DNA of 64,000 bases from Marinimicrobium sp. C6131 (GTDB lineage Bacteria; Pseudomonadota; Gammaproteobacteria; Pseudomonadales; Cellvibrionaceae). The first letter of the stretch is position 1, and each line of letters starts with the position of its first letter. The notes under the pieces were generated by a model. The model worked only from the letters and a program-made list of their open reading frames with translations. It ran no database searches and was not told where the DNA came from. Below are positions 47,046-57,432 of this stretch, one piece after another. Both the position numbers and the translations under genes were made by a program. The stretch lies in contig NZ_CP110629.1 of assembly GCF_026153455.1 (NCBI RefSeq), positions 2,294,001 through 2,358,000 of the forward strand. The letters run 5' to 3'.

Positions 47046-47100
47046 CGCACCCGCCAGTGAATACCAGCGGGTGCGTGACCGTTTCGGGTGACGTCACCCG
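47046..47100. repeat. Two intercistronic hairpins before the MFS transporter gene
   Basis: CGCACCCGC / GCGGGTGCG (47046-47075) and the loopless palindrome CGGGTGAC / GTCACCCG (47085-47100). They lie between the dehydrogenase and transporter genes without a T-run, so they may set mRNA stability or relative expression; the second could also be a protein-binding site. Confidence 0.55.
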
Positions 47101-47125
47101 TCTTTGGTTGCTACTGTAAAGCGCT

Positions 47126-48277
47126 TCAGGAAACCAGCGGCGTCCAGCGGCCATCGGCCTCGGACGAATTCAGCACCGCTTCAATAAAACGCATGCCCAG
47201 AACACCGGTTTCAATGCCGGGAATCCAGGATTCAATCGGGTGTTGTTCACCCTTACGTTTGGCCACCAGGACGTCGGCCACGTCGGTGTATAGCGTGGCG
47301 AAGGCTTCGAGGTAACCCTCCGGATGTCCGAACGGAATGCGAATGCCGCGTGCGGCAATGTCGCTGTCGATATTATCATCCCGACGGGTGATACGCTGGT
47401 GATGCCCGGCCAGCGGCGTCAGCCAGAGCTCATTGGGCTTCTCCTGGGCCCACTCAAGCCCCGCCTTGTCACCAAAGATACGGATTCTCAAGCCGTTTTC
47501 ACAGCCCGGTGCCACCTGGCTCGTCCAAAGCATCCCCTTGGCTCCGCCTTTGAAGCGCATCATGGCATGAACATTGTCATCCACGGCCCGGCCCGGCACG
47601 AAAGCCGTCAGGTCCGCGCTGACCGAGTCGAGTTCAAGTTGGGAGATGAAGGTCGCCAACTGGAATGCGTGGGTACCGATATCCCCCAGGCAGCCGGCTT
47701 TACCGGAACGGTTGGGGTCGGTGCGCCAGGCGGCCTGCTTGTTGTCTTCCTCCGGCGCCTGGGTCAGCCACTCCTGGGGATACTCCACCTGCACCAGACG
47801 AATCTGGCCCAGATCGCCCCGCTCGACCATCTCCCGGGCGTAGCGAACCAGCGGGTAAGCACTGTAGTTGTGCGTCAGGGCAAAGAAGGCATCGCTCTTG
47901 GCACAGATCTGCTCCAGCTCCAGAGCCTCCTCCAGAGTCCGGGTGACCGGCTTGTCACAGATCACGTTGATGCCGGCTTCCAGGGCCGCCTTGGCCACCG
48001 GGAAGTGCATGTGGTTGGGCGTGACAATGGCCACCGCCTCGATGCCGTCATCGCGCTTGGCTTCGGCGGCAAACATTTCCTCATAAGAGGCATAGGAGCG
48101 GTCCGGCGCAATGTGCAGGTCCTCGGCCGACGCTTTGGCCACGTCCGGCTTGGAGGACAGGGCTCCGGCCACCAGCTCGTAGCGGTCATCAATACGCGCG
48201 GCTATCCGATGAACGCCGCCAATAAAGGCGCCCCGTCCACCGCCCACCATGCCCAGGCGAACTCGTGCATCAGCCAT
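47126..48277 (-). CDS. Gfo/Idh/MocA-family oxidoreductase
   Basis: A 383-residue NAD(P)-dependent dehydrogenase. The Rossmann fold opens with G-M-V-G-G-G-R-G-A-F-I-G; D-K-P-V-T-R-T-L (in C-D-K-P) is the conserved Lys-Pro of the catalytic lysine, and G-D-I-G-T-H-A-F carries the catalytic Asp/His region. Family members oxidise sugars, inositols or glycosides. It overlaps the TIM-barrel gene by one base (TAATG), so the two act together. The substrate cannot be read from the sequence. Confidence 0.87.
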   Translation of the reverse strand: MADARVRLGMVGGGRGAFIGGVHRIAARIDDRYELVAGALSSKPDVAKASAEDLHIAPDRSYASYEEMFAAEAKRDDGIEAVAIVTPNHMHFPVAKAALEAGINVICDKPVTRTLEEALELEQICAKSDAFFALTHNYSAYPLVRYAREMVERGDLGQIRLVQVEYPQEWLTQAPEEDNKQAAWRTDPNRSGKAGCLGDIGTHAFQLATFISQLELDSVSADLTAFVPGRAVDDNVHAMMRFKGGAKGMLWTSQVAPGCENGLRIRIFGDKAGLEWAQEKPNELWLTPLAGHHQRITRRDDNIDSDIAARGIRIPFGHPEGYLEAFATLYTDVADVLVAKRKGEQHPIESWIPGIETGVLGMRFIEAVLNSSEADGRWTPLVS

Positions 48278-49338
48278 TACTTACCTCCCAAACCCAGAAT
48301 ACGGCGGTTACTGTCTTCATCGGCGTCTCCTCCCGCAAAATCGTCAAACGCCTTTTCCGTTACACGGATGATATGGTCATTGACGAATTTCACGCCTTCT
48401 TCCGCCCCCGCTTCGGGATGTTTCAGGGCGCACTCCCACTCAATCACGGCCCAGCCGTCAAAACCGTTGGCAGTAAGAATAGAGAAAATACGCTTGAAGT
48501 CGGTCTGGCCATCGCCCAGCGAGCGGAAGCGACCGGCGCGCTCCACCCAGCCCTCGTAACCGCCGTAAACACCTTGTCTGGCACTGGGATTGAACTCGGC
48601 GTCCTTGACGTGGAACATCTTGATGCGATCGATATAGCGCTCGAGAAAGCCGATATAGTCGAGGTTTTGCAGGACCAGGTGACTGGGGTCGTACAGAATA
48701 TTGGCGCGGGGGTGGTTGTCCACTTCCTTCAGGAAGCGCTCAAAGGTGGCACCATCGTGCAGGTCTTCACCCGGGTGAATTTCGTAGCACAGGTCCACAC
48801 CCGCCTCGTCAAAGGCATCCAGAATCGGCAGCCAGCGCTTGGCCAGCTCTTTGAAGCCGGTGTCCACCAGGCCGGCGGGACGCTGGGGCCAGGGGTACAT
48901 GAAGGGCCACAGGAGGGCGCCGGAGAAGGTACCGTGGGTTTTCAGACCCAGGTTTTTACTGGCTTTGGCCGCGAGCATCAACTGATTGACCGCCCACTTC
49001 TGACGCTCATCGGGCTTGCCGTGCAGCTCCGGCGGCGCAAAGCCATCAAACATTTCATCGTAAACCGGGTGTACCGCCACCAACTGACCCTGAAGGTGGG
49101 TCGACAGGTCGGTAAGCTCCAGCCCGTAGCGCGCCAGGGTGTCTTTCACTTCCTGGCAGTAGTCGAGGCTCTCCGCCGCTTTTTCCAGGTCAAACAGGCG
49201 CTTGTCCCAGGACGGAATCTGGATACCCTTGAAACCCAGGCCACCGGCCCACTTGGATACGTTTTCAAGGCTATTGAACGGCGCTTCATCGCCGGCGAAC
49301 TGGGCCAGGAATAGCGCGGGCCCTTTCATCGTCTTCAT
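48277..49338 (-). CDS. Sugar phosphate isomerase/epimerase (TIM barrel, AP_endonuc_2 family)
   Basis: A 353-residue xylose-isomerase-like TIM barrel. Metal ligands are suggested by L-C-Y-E-I-H-P-G-E (Glu and His), L-Y-D-P-S-H (Asp/His), F-H-V-K-D-A-E and V-I-E-W-E (Glu). Likely role: isomerisation, epimerisation or dehydration of the sugar made by the neighbouring dehydrogenase. Start ATG 49338 with GGGGGAGA; it is the first gene of the three-gene cluster. Confidence 0.83.
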   Translation of the reverse strand: MKTMKGPALFLAQFAGDEAPFNSLENVSKWAGGLGFKGIQIPSWDKRLFDLEKAAESLDYCQEVKDTLARYGLELTDLSTHLQGQLVAVHPVYDEMFDGFAPPELHGKPDERQKWAVNQLMLAAKASKNLGLKTHGTFSGALLWPFMYPWPQRPAGLVDTGFKELAKRWLPILDAFDEAGVDLCYEIHPGEDLHDGATFERFLKEVDNHPRANILYDPSHLVLQNLDYIGFLERYIDRIKMFHVKDAEFNPSARQGVYGGYEGWVERAGRFRSLGDGQTDFKRIFSILTANGFDGWAVIEWECALKHPEAGAEEGVKFVNDHIIRVTEKAFDDFAGGDADEDSNRRILGLGGK

Positions 49339-49353
49339 TATTGTCTCCCCCAT

Positions 49354-49671
49354 AGGTTTGGTGGATTATCAACCGGGTACCGGCAAACCACTTCTCGCGA
49401 AGCGGGACCGAGCCAGTACCCACAATAGATTGCCGTGCCGTCATCGCTTCACGACAGCGCTGTCAGCAAATGCGGTTGGGCGATTATGGCATCACCGGCG
49501 CCATATCTCTACCGTGGAACCCGAGCCGCGCCGGTAAAGATACGATAATAAACGGGTTAATGTCGATTCGACCACTAAAGAGCGAGATTTTCAACAGGAA
49601 ATTGCTTTTTATATAGTAAAAATCCGAATAAAGGGTTTCGGTAGGCCAAGCAGAGAGAGGGGTAGGACCGT
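49354..49671. other. Intergenic region between the isomerase and dnaJ genes
   Basis: No gene seen. It must carry the promoter of the sugar cluster on the minus strand; the AT-rich part at 49540-49640 is a likely place, but no confident -35/-10 pair or operator was found. Confidence 0.45.
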
Positions 49672-49713
49672 GACCTGTGTCGGGTTACGAGCTGCGCTAA
49701 CCCGACACAGGTC
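49672..49713. repeat. REP-like palindrome after dnaJ
   Basis: A perfect 16-bp inverted repeat GACCTGTGTCGGGTTA with a 10-base loop GAGCTGCG-type core, starting seven bases after the dnaJ stop. The GTCGGGTTA-loop-TAACCCGAC form is a widespread intergenic palindrome in gammaproteobacteria. It has no T-run but may still end or protect the dnaJ transcript. Confidence 0.7.
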
Positions 49714-49719
49714 TCAGCA

Positions 49720-50850
49720 TCAGATTTTCATGTCCCCGAAGAAGTTTTTCATGCCATCGAACCAACTGCTCTGCCGGGGTGAGTTTTTCCCGCCTTTCAT
49801 GGTGGCCTGAAACTCCCGGAGCAGCTCTTTCTGTTTGCCGGTGAGATCCACCGGGGTTTCCACCACCACCCGGCACATCAGATCGCCACGGGCACCACCG
49901 CGGACGGGCGTCACGCCCTTGCCGCGCAGCCGGAACAATTTACCGGTCTGGGTCTCGGCGGGGACCTTGAGCTTGACCCGACCGTCCAGGGTAGGCACTT
50001 CCAGTTCCCCACCAAGCGCGGCGTCCACAAAGTCCACCGGGACTTCGCAGTACAAATCCGCTCCGTCGCGCTGGAATATCTCATGCGGCTTGACGTGCAC
50101 TTCGACGTACAGGTCACCTGCGGGGCCGCCTTCGGCACCGGCTTCACCCTCGCCGGACAGGCGAATGCGGTCTCCCGTATCCACACCGGCAGGCACTTTG
50201 ACCGACAGGGTTTTGGTCTGCTCGACCCGGCCCTGGCCATGGCAGCTGCCGCAGGGGTCAGTAATAATACTGCCCCTGCCCCGGCACGTCGGGCAGGTCT
50301 GCTGCACGGAGAAAAAACCCTGCTGCATACGCACCTGACCAATACCGCCACAGGTGGTACAGGTCTTGGCGGAAGTGCCTTTTTTCGCCCCACTACCGTC
50401 ACAGGTATCGCAGGCCACCAGGGTAGGCACCTTGATCTGGACGCTGGTGCCTTTCACCGCATCTTCCAGGCTCAGCTCCAGGTTATAGCGCAGGTCCGCC
50501 CCTCGGCTGGGGCCGCCGCGACCGCGGCCACCCCCACCAAAAATATCGCCAAACACATCACCAAAAATATCGCTGAAGCTGCCAAAACCTCCGGCTCCGG
50601 CACCGCCACCCATGCCCGCACTCTGATCGACACCGGCATGACCGAACTGATCGTAGGCAGAACGCTTCTGGGCGTCGGACAGCACTTCGTAGGCTTCACT
50701 CGCCTCCTTGAACTTGTTTTCCGCCTCTTTGTCCCCCGGATTGCGGTCCGGATGGTGTTTCATCGCCACTCGACGATAGGCTTTTTTCAAGTCAGCGGCT
50801 GACACGTCGCGGGAGACGCCCAGCACTTCGTAATAGTCGCGTTTTGCCAT
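49720..50850 (-). CDS. dnaJ: Chaperone protein DnaJ
   Basis: A 376-residue co-chaperone. J domain with H-P-D (K-H-H-P-D-R-N), Gly/Phe-rich segment (about 75-110), zinc domain with four C-x-x-C-x-G-x-G repeats ([32 protein letters not shown]) and the substrate-binding C-terminal domains. It stimulates DnaK ATPase. Follows dnaK by 95 bases containing a hairpin. Confidence 0.97.
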   Translation of the reverse strand: MAKRDYYEVLGVSRDVSAADLKKAYRRVAMKHHPDRNPGDKEAENKFKEASEAYEVLSDAQKRSAYDQFGHAGVDQSAGMGGGAGAGGFGSFSDIFGDVFGDIFGGGGRGRGGPSRGADLRYNLELSLEDAVKGTSVQIKVPTLVACDTCDGSGAKKGTSAKTCTTCGGIGQVRMQQGFFSVQQTCPTCRGRGSIITDPCGSCHGQGRVEQTKTLSVKVPAGVDTGDRIRLSGEGEAGAEGGPAGDLYVEVHVKPHEIFQRDGADLYCEVPVDFVDAALGGELEVPTLDGRVKLKVPAETQTGKLFRLRGKGVTPVRGGARGDLMCRVVVETPVDLTGKQKELLREFQATMKGGKNSPRQSSWFDGMKNFFGDMKI

Positions 50851-50884
50851 GCTACAGTCGCTTTTTGGTCAGTTACCACAGACA

Positions 50885-50914
50885 CAACAAATGCGGGCAA
50901 GCCCGCATTTGTTG
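50885..50914. repeat. Hairpin between dnaK and dnaJ
   Basis: A perfect 14-bp stem CAACAAATGCGGGC / GCCCGCATTTGTTG with a 2-base loop. On the minus strand only an imperfect T-rich tail follows, so it is probably a partial terminator that lowers dnaJ relative to dnaK. Confidence 0.65.
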
Positions 50915-50945
50915 CAACCGTTTTTTAAGGATCGGAGAAGCGAAA

Positions 50946-52874
<1,929 letters not shown>

Positions 52875-53055
52875 GAAAATCTCCTAAAGATGTTCTGTCG
52901 AAACGCGAGCCGTCAACGTGCACGCTTCTGTGTGTGTCTGCGGCTCCGACCCCGGAGGCCGCTTTCGCAATCAGTTACTACCTATATTGGCCCTGTTCAA
53001 TGCTTTTCAAGGCCCTTGAACCGGCGATTTAACGCCGCCGGCCCAAGCTCAAACC

Positions 53056-53661
53056 TTATTCGGCACCTTTGGACACCACGACCATCGCCGGCCGAACCAG
53101 TCGGCCGTGCAGGGTGTACCCTTTCTGGAAGACATCAATCACCGTATTGGGCTCAACGTCGGGGTTGGCCACCATGGTCATGGCCTGGTGCCGCTCGGGA
53201 TCAAAGGGTTCTCCCCGGGGATCCACTGGCTCGACGTGGTACTTGGCCAGGGCATCGATAAATGACTTATGAGTCAGTTGAATCCCCTCGACCACCGCTT
53301 TCAGATCAGGGTTGTCAGTATCCATGGCGGCCAGGGCACGCTCCAGGTTATCCACGACCGGAAGCAAATCCTGCAGGAGCTTTTCCTGGCCGAATTTATG
53401 GGCCTTCTCCACATCCTGTTCGGCACGCCGGCGGGCGTTCTGGGCTTCGGCCTGCGAGCGAAGCACCTGCTCCTTGGCCGCCTCCATAGCAGCGGACAGG
53501 GAGTCAATCCTGGCCTTCAGGGCCTCCACCGACTCCTCCCCGGGCTCATCCCCGCCAGGGGTGTCGGTGTCGGTCTCGGCCGACTCGGTCTCCGCCGCCA
53601 CCTCTTCGTACTCTTGAGCGTCGCGATTGTCTTCGTTAGCCACACTGGTCTCCGTTATCAT
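53056..53661 (-). CDS. grpE: Nucleotide exchange factor GrpE
   Basis: A 201-residue protein: acidic disordered N-terminus (about 1-50), long coiled coil (R-S-Q-A-E-A-Q-N-A-R-R-R-A-E-Q-D-V-E-K-A), and C-terminal beta domain (V-D-P-R-G-E-P-F-D-P-E-R-H-Q-A-M, L-H-G-R-L-V-R-P-A-M-V-V-V). It releases ADP from DnaK. First gene of the operon, behind a heat-shock promoter. Confidence 0.96.
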   Translation of the reverse strand: MITETSVANEDNRDAQEYEEVAAETESAETDTDTPGGDEPGEESVEALKARIDSLSAAMEAAKEQVLRSQAEAQNARRRAEQDVEKAHKFGQEKLLQDLLPVVDNLERALAAMDTDNPDLKAVVEGIQLTHKSFIDALAKYHVEPVDPRGEPFDPERHQAMTMVANPDVEPNTVIDVFQKGYTLHGRLVRPAMVVVSKGAE

Positions 53662-53704
53662 TTACCTTGGCAGCCGGGAGCTGCAGAATAAGAACGTGGA
53701 GCCT

Positions 53705-53732
53705 ATATGGGGCTTCCCAGAACGGATTCAAG
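53705..53732 (-). promoter_or_regulatory. Sigma-32 heat-shock promoter of grpE-dnaK-dnaJ
   Basis: On the minus strand CTTGAA, a 14-base spacer and CCCCATAT, an almost ideal RpoH promoter, 44 bases before the grpE start. Confidence 0.9.
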
Positions 53733-53790
53733 GGCCCGACTGCGCTCAAATCACATTTTCCCGCTGGCACTCTAGCGGGCGCCCGTGTTT

Positions 53791-53810
53791 TACTGTATAA
53801 AAACACAGAT
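53791..53810 (+). promoter_or_regulatory. LexA (SOS) box upstream of recN
   Basis: TACTGTATAAAAACACAGAT contains CTGT-N8-ACAG, the LexA core, and overlaps a possible -10 sequence. It lies 28 bases before the recN start, as in other gammaproteobacteria where recN is strongly SOS-induced. Confidence 0.85.
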
Positions 53811-53838
53811 TACTTTCTCTCGCTCTGTGAGGGTCACT

Positions 53839-55515
53839 ATGCTCACGCATCTCAGCATTCGTCATTTCACCCTGGTAGATCAGTTGGATCTCGACCTCAG
53901 ACCCGGCATGACCGCCATTACCGGGGAAACCGGAGCCGGTAAATCCATCGTGCTGGACGCGCTGGGACAGACTCTGGGCGACCGGGCCGATGGCCAGCGA
54001 GTCCGGGCCGGCGCCCGCAAGGCGGATATTCACGCCACTTTCGATACTCAGCGCATTCCGGCTGCCCGACAGTGGCTGGAAGCCCAGGAGCTACTGCAGG
54101 AAGAGGCCCCGAACGAGTGTCTGCTGCGACGGGTGATCACCGCCGAGGGCCGCTCCAAGGCGTTCATCAACGGTCACCCCGTGACCCTGCAGCAGTTGAG
54201 AACCCTGGGGGAGATGCTGATCGACATCCACAGTCAGCACGAGCACCAGTCCCTGTTGCGCAAGGAAACCCATCGGCACCTGCTGGATGAATACGCCGGT
54301 CAGAGCGAGCTCGCAGGCCGGGTACGCCAGGCCCATCGGCACTGGCAGGCATGTAAACGCGACTTCGAAGCCCTGCGCGACAATGCGGAAGAGGTCAGCG
54401 CCCGCTTTCAACTCCTGAGCTATCAGGTTCAGGAGCTGGAGCAACTCGACCTGAAAGACGGTGAACTGGACGAGCTGGAAGCGGAGCAGCGCAGCCTCGC
54501 CCACGCCGAAGATATCTTGCGTGCCAGCCATGAACTGTCGGCGCTGTGCGGCGATGATGACCAGGGGTTGAGTGTGTTGATGCACCGGGCATTGCACCTG
54601 TTGCGGGACATGCCCGAGAAGTCCTCCGCCCTGCAGGAGGCAGAACAACTGCTCACCAGCGCCCAGATTCAGGTCGACGAAGCGCAGCGCGAGGTGGAGC
54701 ATCATATCGACGGCTTCAACCTCGATCCGGAGCGGCTGCGCGAAGTGGAAGAGCGCTTGAGCGCCATTTACGAAGTGGCTCGCAAGCATCGCATTGGACC
54801 CGAGCAGTTGCCCCAGCTGTTTGCCGATCTGAGCGAGGAACTGGCGCAACTTCAGGGCGGTGACGAGCGGCTGGACGAACTGGAGCAGCAGATGCAAGCC
54901 GCCGAGGCCGAATATCGCAAAGCCGCCACCACCCTCTCCAAGGCTCGCCAAAGCACGAGCACCAAGCTTGCCAGAGCCGTCAATCAGCAACTGAGCGATT
55001 TGGCAATGCCGAATGCCCGCCTGGAAGTAAGCCTGGCGCCGCTCGTGGACAGGCCGGGCCCTCAAGGGCTCGAAGAAGTGGAATTCATCATCAGCACCAA
55101 CCCCGGCCAGCCAGCACGGTCACTGAACAAGGTCGCCTCTGGCGGCGAACTGTCCCGGGTCAGTCTGGCCATTCAGGTGGTGACCGCCCGCACCTCCGCG
55201 ATTCCGACGCTGGTATTCGACGAAGTGGATGTCGGGATTGGCGGCGCCACGGGCGATGTCGTGGGGCGCTTATTGCGCCAGCTTGGTGAGGGCGGCCAGG
55301 TGCTGTGCGTCACGCACCTCGCACAGGTCGCCAGCAAGAGCCACCAACACCTTCAGGTCACCAAAACAGCCGACAAGCAGTCGGCAGAGTCCACTCTGGT
55401 AACACTCGAAGGAGAGCGGAAAATTGAGGAGATAGCCCGCATGCTGGGCGGAATGAAGGTCACCGAACAATCACTGGCTCACGCCAGGGAGATGGTGACC
55501 GAGGGAGCTGCCTGA
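53839..55515 (+). CDS. recN: DNA repair protein RecN
   Basis: A 558-residue SMC-like ATPase for double-strand break repair. Walker A G-E-T-G-A-G-K-S (about residues 29-36), long coiled coils in the middle, signature V-A-S-G-G-E-L-S-R and Walker B L-V-F-D-E-V-D-V-G-I-G-G. ATG 53839 (M-L-T-H-L-S-I) with GAGGG upstream is the family start; the frame is open further upstream, across the LexA box. Confidence 0.96.
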   Translation: MLTHLSIRHFTLVDQLDLDLRPGMTAITGETGAGKSIVLDALGQTLGDRADGQRVRAGARKADIHATFDTQRIPAARQWLEAQELLQEEAPNECLLRRVITAEGRSKAFINGHPVTLQQLRTLGEMLIDIHSQHEHQSLLRKETHRHLLDEYAGQSELAGRVRQAHRHWQACKRDFEALRDNAEEVSARFQLLSYQVQELEQLDLKDGELDELEAEQRSLAHAEDILRASHELSALCGDDDQGLSVLMHRALHLLRDMPEKSSALQEAEQLLTSAQIQVDEAQREVEHHIDGFNLDPERLREVEERLSAIYEVARKHRIGPEQLPQLFADLSEELAQLQGGDERLDELEQQMQAAEAEYRKAATTLSKARQSTSTKLARAVNQQLSDLAMPNARLEVSLAPLVDRPGPQGLEEVEFIISTNPGQPARSLNKVASGGELSRVSLAIQVVTARTSAIPTLVFDEVDVGIGGATGDVVGRLLRQLGEGGQVLCVTHLAQVASKSHQHLQVTKTADKQSAESTLVTLEGERKIEEIARMLGGMKVTEQSLAHAREMVTEGAA

Positions 55516-55656
55516 GGGGGCCGGGGCATTCGGCACCACCTGGGTGCCTCACATTGCGCTGAGCAACACCAGGCCTCGCCTAAGCGTCCTACAGGCCACT
55601 GGCAGGGCGCCCATGTGGTGCCGCCACCAAAGACCAGCGCCCCCCATGGCTGAGGG

Positions 55657-56064
55657 TTACTTTTTGGGCTTTACGTACAGCACCAGGTTGTGATCAACCA
55701 ACTCATAGCCGTGCTGCTCGGCGATCTGCCGCTGCAGACGCTCAATTTCTTCATTGTGGAACTCAACGACCTCGCCTGAGTCCATACATACCATATGATC
55801 GTGATGCTCACCACGAGCAATTTCAAACACCGAGTGGCCACCATCAAAATTGTGGCGCTCCACCAGACCGGCACTTTCAAATTGCGTCAACACCCGATAC
55901 ACGGTGGCCAGGCCCACGTCGTCACCCGCCTCCATCAGCGCCTTGTAGACATCTTCAGCGCTCATATGGTGGTTTTCAGACGACTCCAGCATTTGCAGAA
56001 TCTTCACCCGGGGCAGCGTGACTTTCAGCCCCGCTTTGCGCAGTTCCTGATTTTCTTCGGCCAT
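55657..56064 (-). CDS. fur: Ferric uptake regulator Fur
   Basis: A 135-residue regulator. N-terminal winged helix (L-K-V-T-L-P-R-V-K-I-L, D-V-G-L-A-T-V-Y-R-V-L), then the metal-binding segment H-H-D-H-M-V-C-M-D-S-G. The second Cys of the usual C-x-x-C zinc pair is Ser here, as in several pseudomonad Fur proteins. It represses iron uptake genes with Fe(II). Divergent from bamE and convergent with recN. Confidence 0.96.
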   Translation of the reverse strand: MAEENQELRKAGLKVTLPRVKILQMLESSENHHMSAEDVYKALMEAGDDVGLATVYRVLTQFESAGLVERHNFDGGHSVFEIARGEHHDHMVCMDSGEVVEFHNEEIERLQRQIAEQHGYELVDHNLVLYVKPKK

Positions 56065-56141
56065 TTAACCCCCAAACCCTTCTCAGTATTCGCGTCAATC
56101 GGGTATTATCCCCGTTCATTTTGCCAAGTGGAAGCCCTTGT

Positions 56142-56603
56142 ATGAAAATAGCCAGCAAACTCTCACTGGTCGCCGTCTTATTCGCCAGCCTGACAGGTTG
56201 CTCCTATTTCCAATTTCCCGGAGTGCACAAGATTTATGTGCAGCAAGGACACATCATCACCCAGGAGATGATCGACCAACTGGAAACCGGCATGACCAAG
56301 CGCCAGGTGCGCTTCGTGTTGGGCACACCGCTGCTTGAGGATAGCTTCAATCAGGACCGATGGGATTATCACTACAGCCTGAGCCGCGGCGACGACACCC
56401 TGCGTGAGCGCCACTTGACGGTCTATTTTGAAAACGACCAGATGACTCACTATGAAGGCAGCGCCGTCCGCCCGCAAGAGGATGGAGACGAGGAGGAAGC
56501 GCCACTGGTGCCGACCAATATCGAAGGCGACCCCTTGCCGACCCCGGGCGAGGACCCCAACGAGGATACCGAGGCTACGCCGCTGCCCACCAATACCATG
56601 TAA
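56142..56603 (+). CDS. bamE: Outer membrane assembly factor BamE (SmpA/OmlA)
   Basis: A 153-residue lipoprotein with lipobox S-L-T-G-C. The BamE fold shows H-K-I-Y-V-Q-Q-G, L-E-T-G-M-T-K-R-Q-V-R-F-V-L-G-T-P-L and R-W-D-Y-H-Y. The C-terminal 50 residues are an acidic, Pro-rich tail longer than in Escherichia coli. It is part of the BAM complex. ATG 56142 follows GGAAG. The fur-bamE divergent pair is typical of pseudomonads and relatives. Confidence 0.94.
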   Translation: MKIASKLSLVAVLFASLTGCSYFQFPGVHKIYVQQGHIITQEMIDQLETGMTKRQVRFVLGTPLLEDSFNQDRWDYHYSLSRGDDTLRERHLTVYFENDQMTHYEGSAVRPQEDGDEEEAPLVPTNIEGDPLPTPGEDPNEDTEATPLPTNTM

Positions 56604-56636
56604 TCGCACCGAGCCTCGCCGGCCTGGCGCACTCAG

Positions 56637-56957
56637 TCAGGACTCGGCCTGCTTCTTCTGGGCTCTCTTGCGACGCACTTCCTTCGGATCTGAAATCAGC
56701 GGCCGATAGATCTCGACCCGATCCCCGGGCTGCAGCTCATGCTCCCGGGGCGGTTTCAAGCCCTTGGTCCCGAGCGCCTGACCGAAAATACCCATTTTGG
56801 CGCTCTCCAGGTCAATTTCGGGAAACACTTTCACAATCCCCGAACGCTCCGCCGCCTGATACGCGGTCGTCCCCGGCTCCACCAACAGCTCTATGATTTT
56901 CTGCTGATCCGGCCGGGCATACGCCACTTCTACGGTAATCAAATCACCATCCGCCAT
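56637..56957 (-). CDS. rnfH: RnfH-family ubiquitin-like protein
   Basis: A 106-residue protein with beta-grasp features: I-T-V-E-V-A-Y-A-R-P-D-Q-Q, G-T-T-A-Y-Q-A-A-E-R-S-G-I, and L-Q-P-G-D-R-V-E-I-Y-R-P-L with a basic tail. This is the RnfH family, almost always next to ratA. Precise role unclear. It lies 12 bases after ratA. Confidence 0.92.
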   Translation of the reverse strand: MADGDLITVEVAYARPDQQKIIELLVEPGTTAYQAAERSGIVKVFPEIDLESAKMGIFGQALGTKGLKPPREHELQPGDRVEIYRPLISDPKEVRRKRAQKKQAES

Positions 56958-56969
56958 TATTGCCGCCTC

Positions 56970-57404
56970 TTAAACACCATAGATCTGTCTGGCTCGGCTG
57001 CACAGCGCATCCACCTGCTGACTTGCTGCCGACTCGAAAAACTTGCCCACCGCCAGGCTCAGCAGGCGATTCTGCATGTCAAACTCCAGTTCCAGCCGGA
57101 CCCGGCAGCCCTCGCCCACCGGCTCGAACGTCCACTTGCCCTCCAGACGGGAAAAGGGCCCATCCACCAGGCTCATGGTCATACTCTCGGGCGCCTGCAG
57201 TACATTGTGCGTCACAAAGCTCTGGCTGATACCGGCTTTCTGCAGTTCCAGGCGCGCCTCGAGCCAACCGTCGCCCCGGCGCAACACTTCCGCGCCCACA
57301 CAGTCGCTCATGTACTCAGGATAGGCCTCGATATCATTTACCAGATCAAACATCTGCGACGGTGAATAATTCACCAGTGCACTGCGCTCTACTCGATGGG
57401 TCAA
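56970..57404 (-). CDS. ratA: RatA-family START-domain protein
   Basis: A 144-residue polyketide-cyclase/START-like protein: R-S-A-L-V-N-Y-S-P-S-Q-M-F-D-L-V-N-D-I-E-A-Y-P-E-Y, L-V-D-G-P-F-S-R-L-E-G-K-W and F-E-S-A-A-S-Q-Q-V-D. Close to the RatA/CoQ10 (ubiquinone-binding) family; in Escherichia coli it was described as a ribosome-association toxin. Start is TTG at 57404 with GGGAGA upstream; no ATG or GTG is better placed. SmpB, its usual neighbour, lies 1.6 kb away. Confidence 0.9.
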   Translation of the reverse strand: MTHRVERSALVNYSPSQMFDLVNDIEAYPEYMSDCVGAEVLRRGDGWLEARLELQKAGISQSFVTHNVLQAPESMTMSLVDGPFSRLEGKWTFEPVGEGCRVRLELEFDMQNRLLSLAVGKFFESAASQQVDALCSRARQIYGV

Positions 57405-57432
57405 GAAAACATCTCCCGTTGATTCGTGGCCA

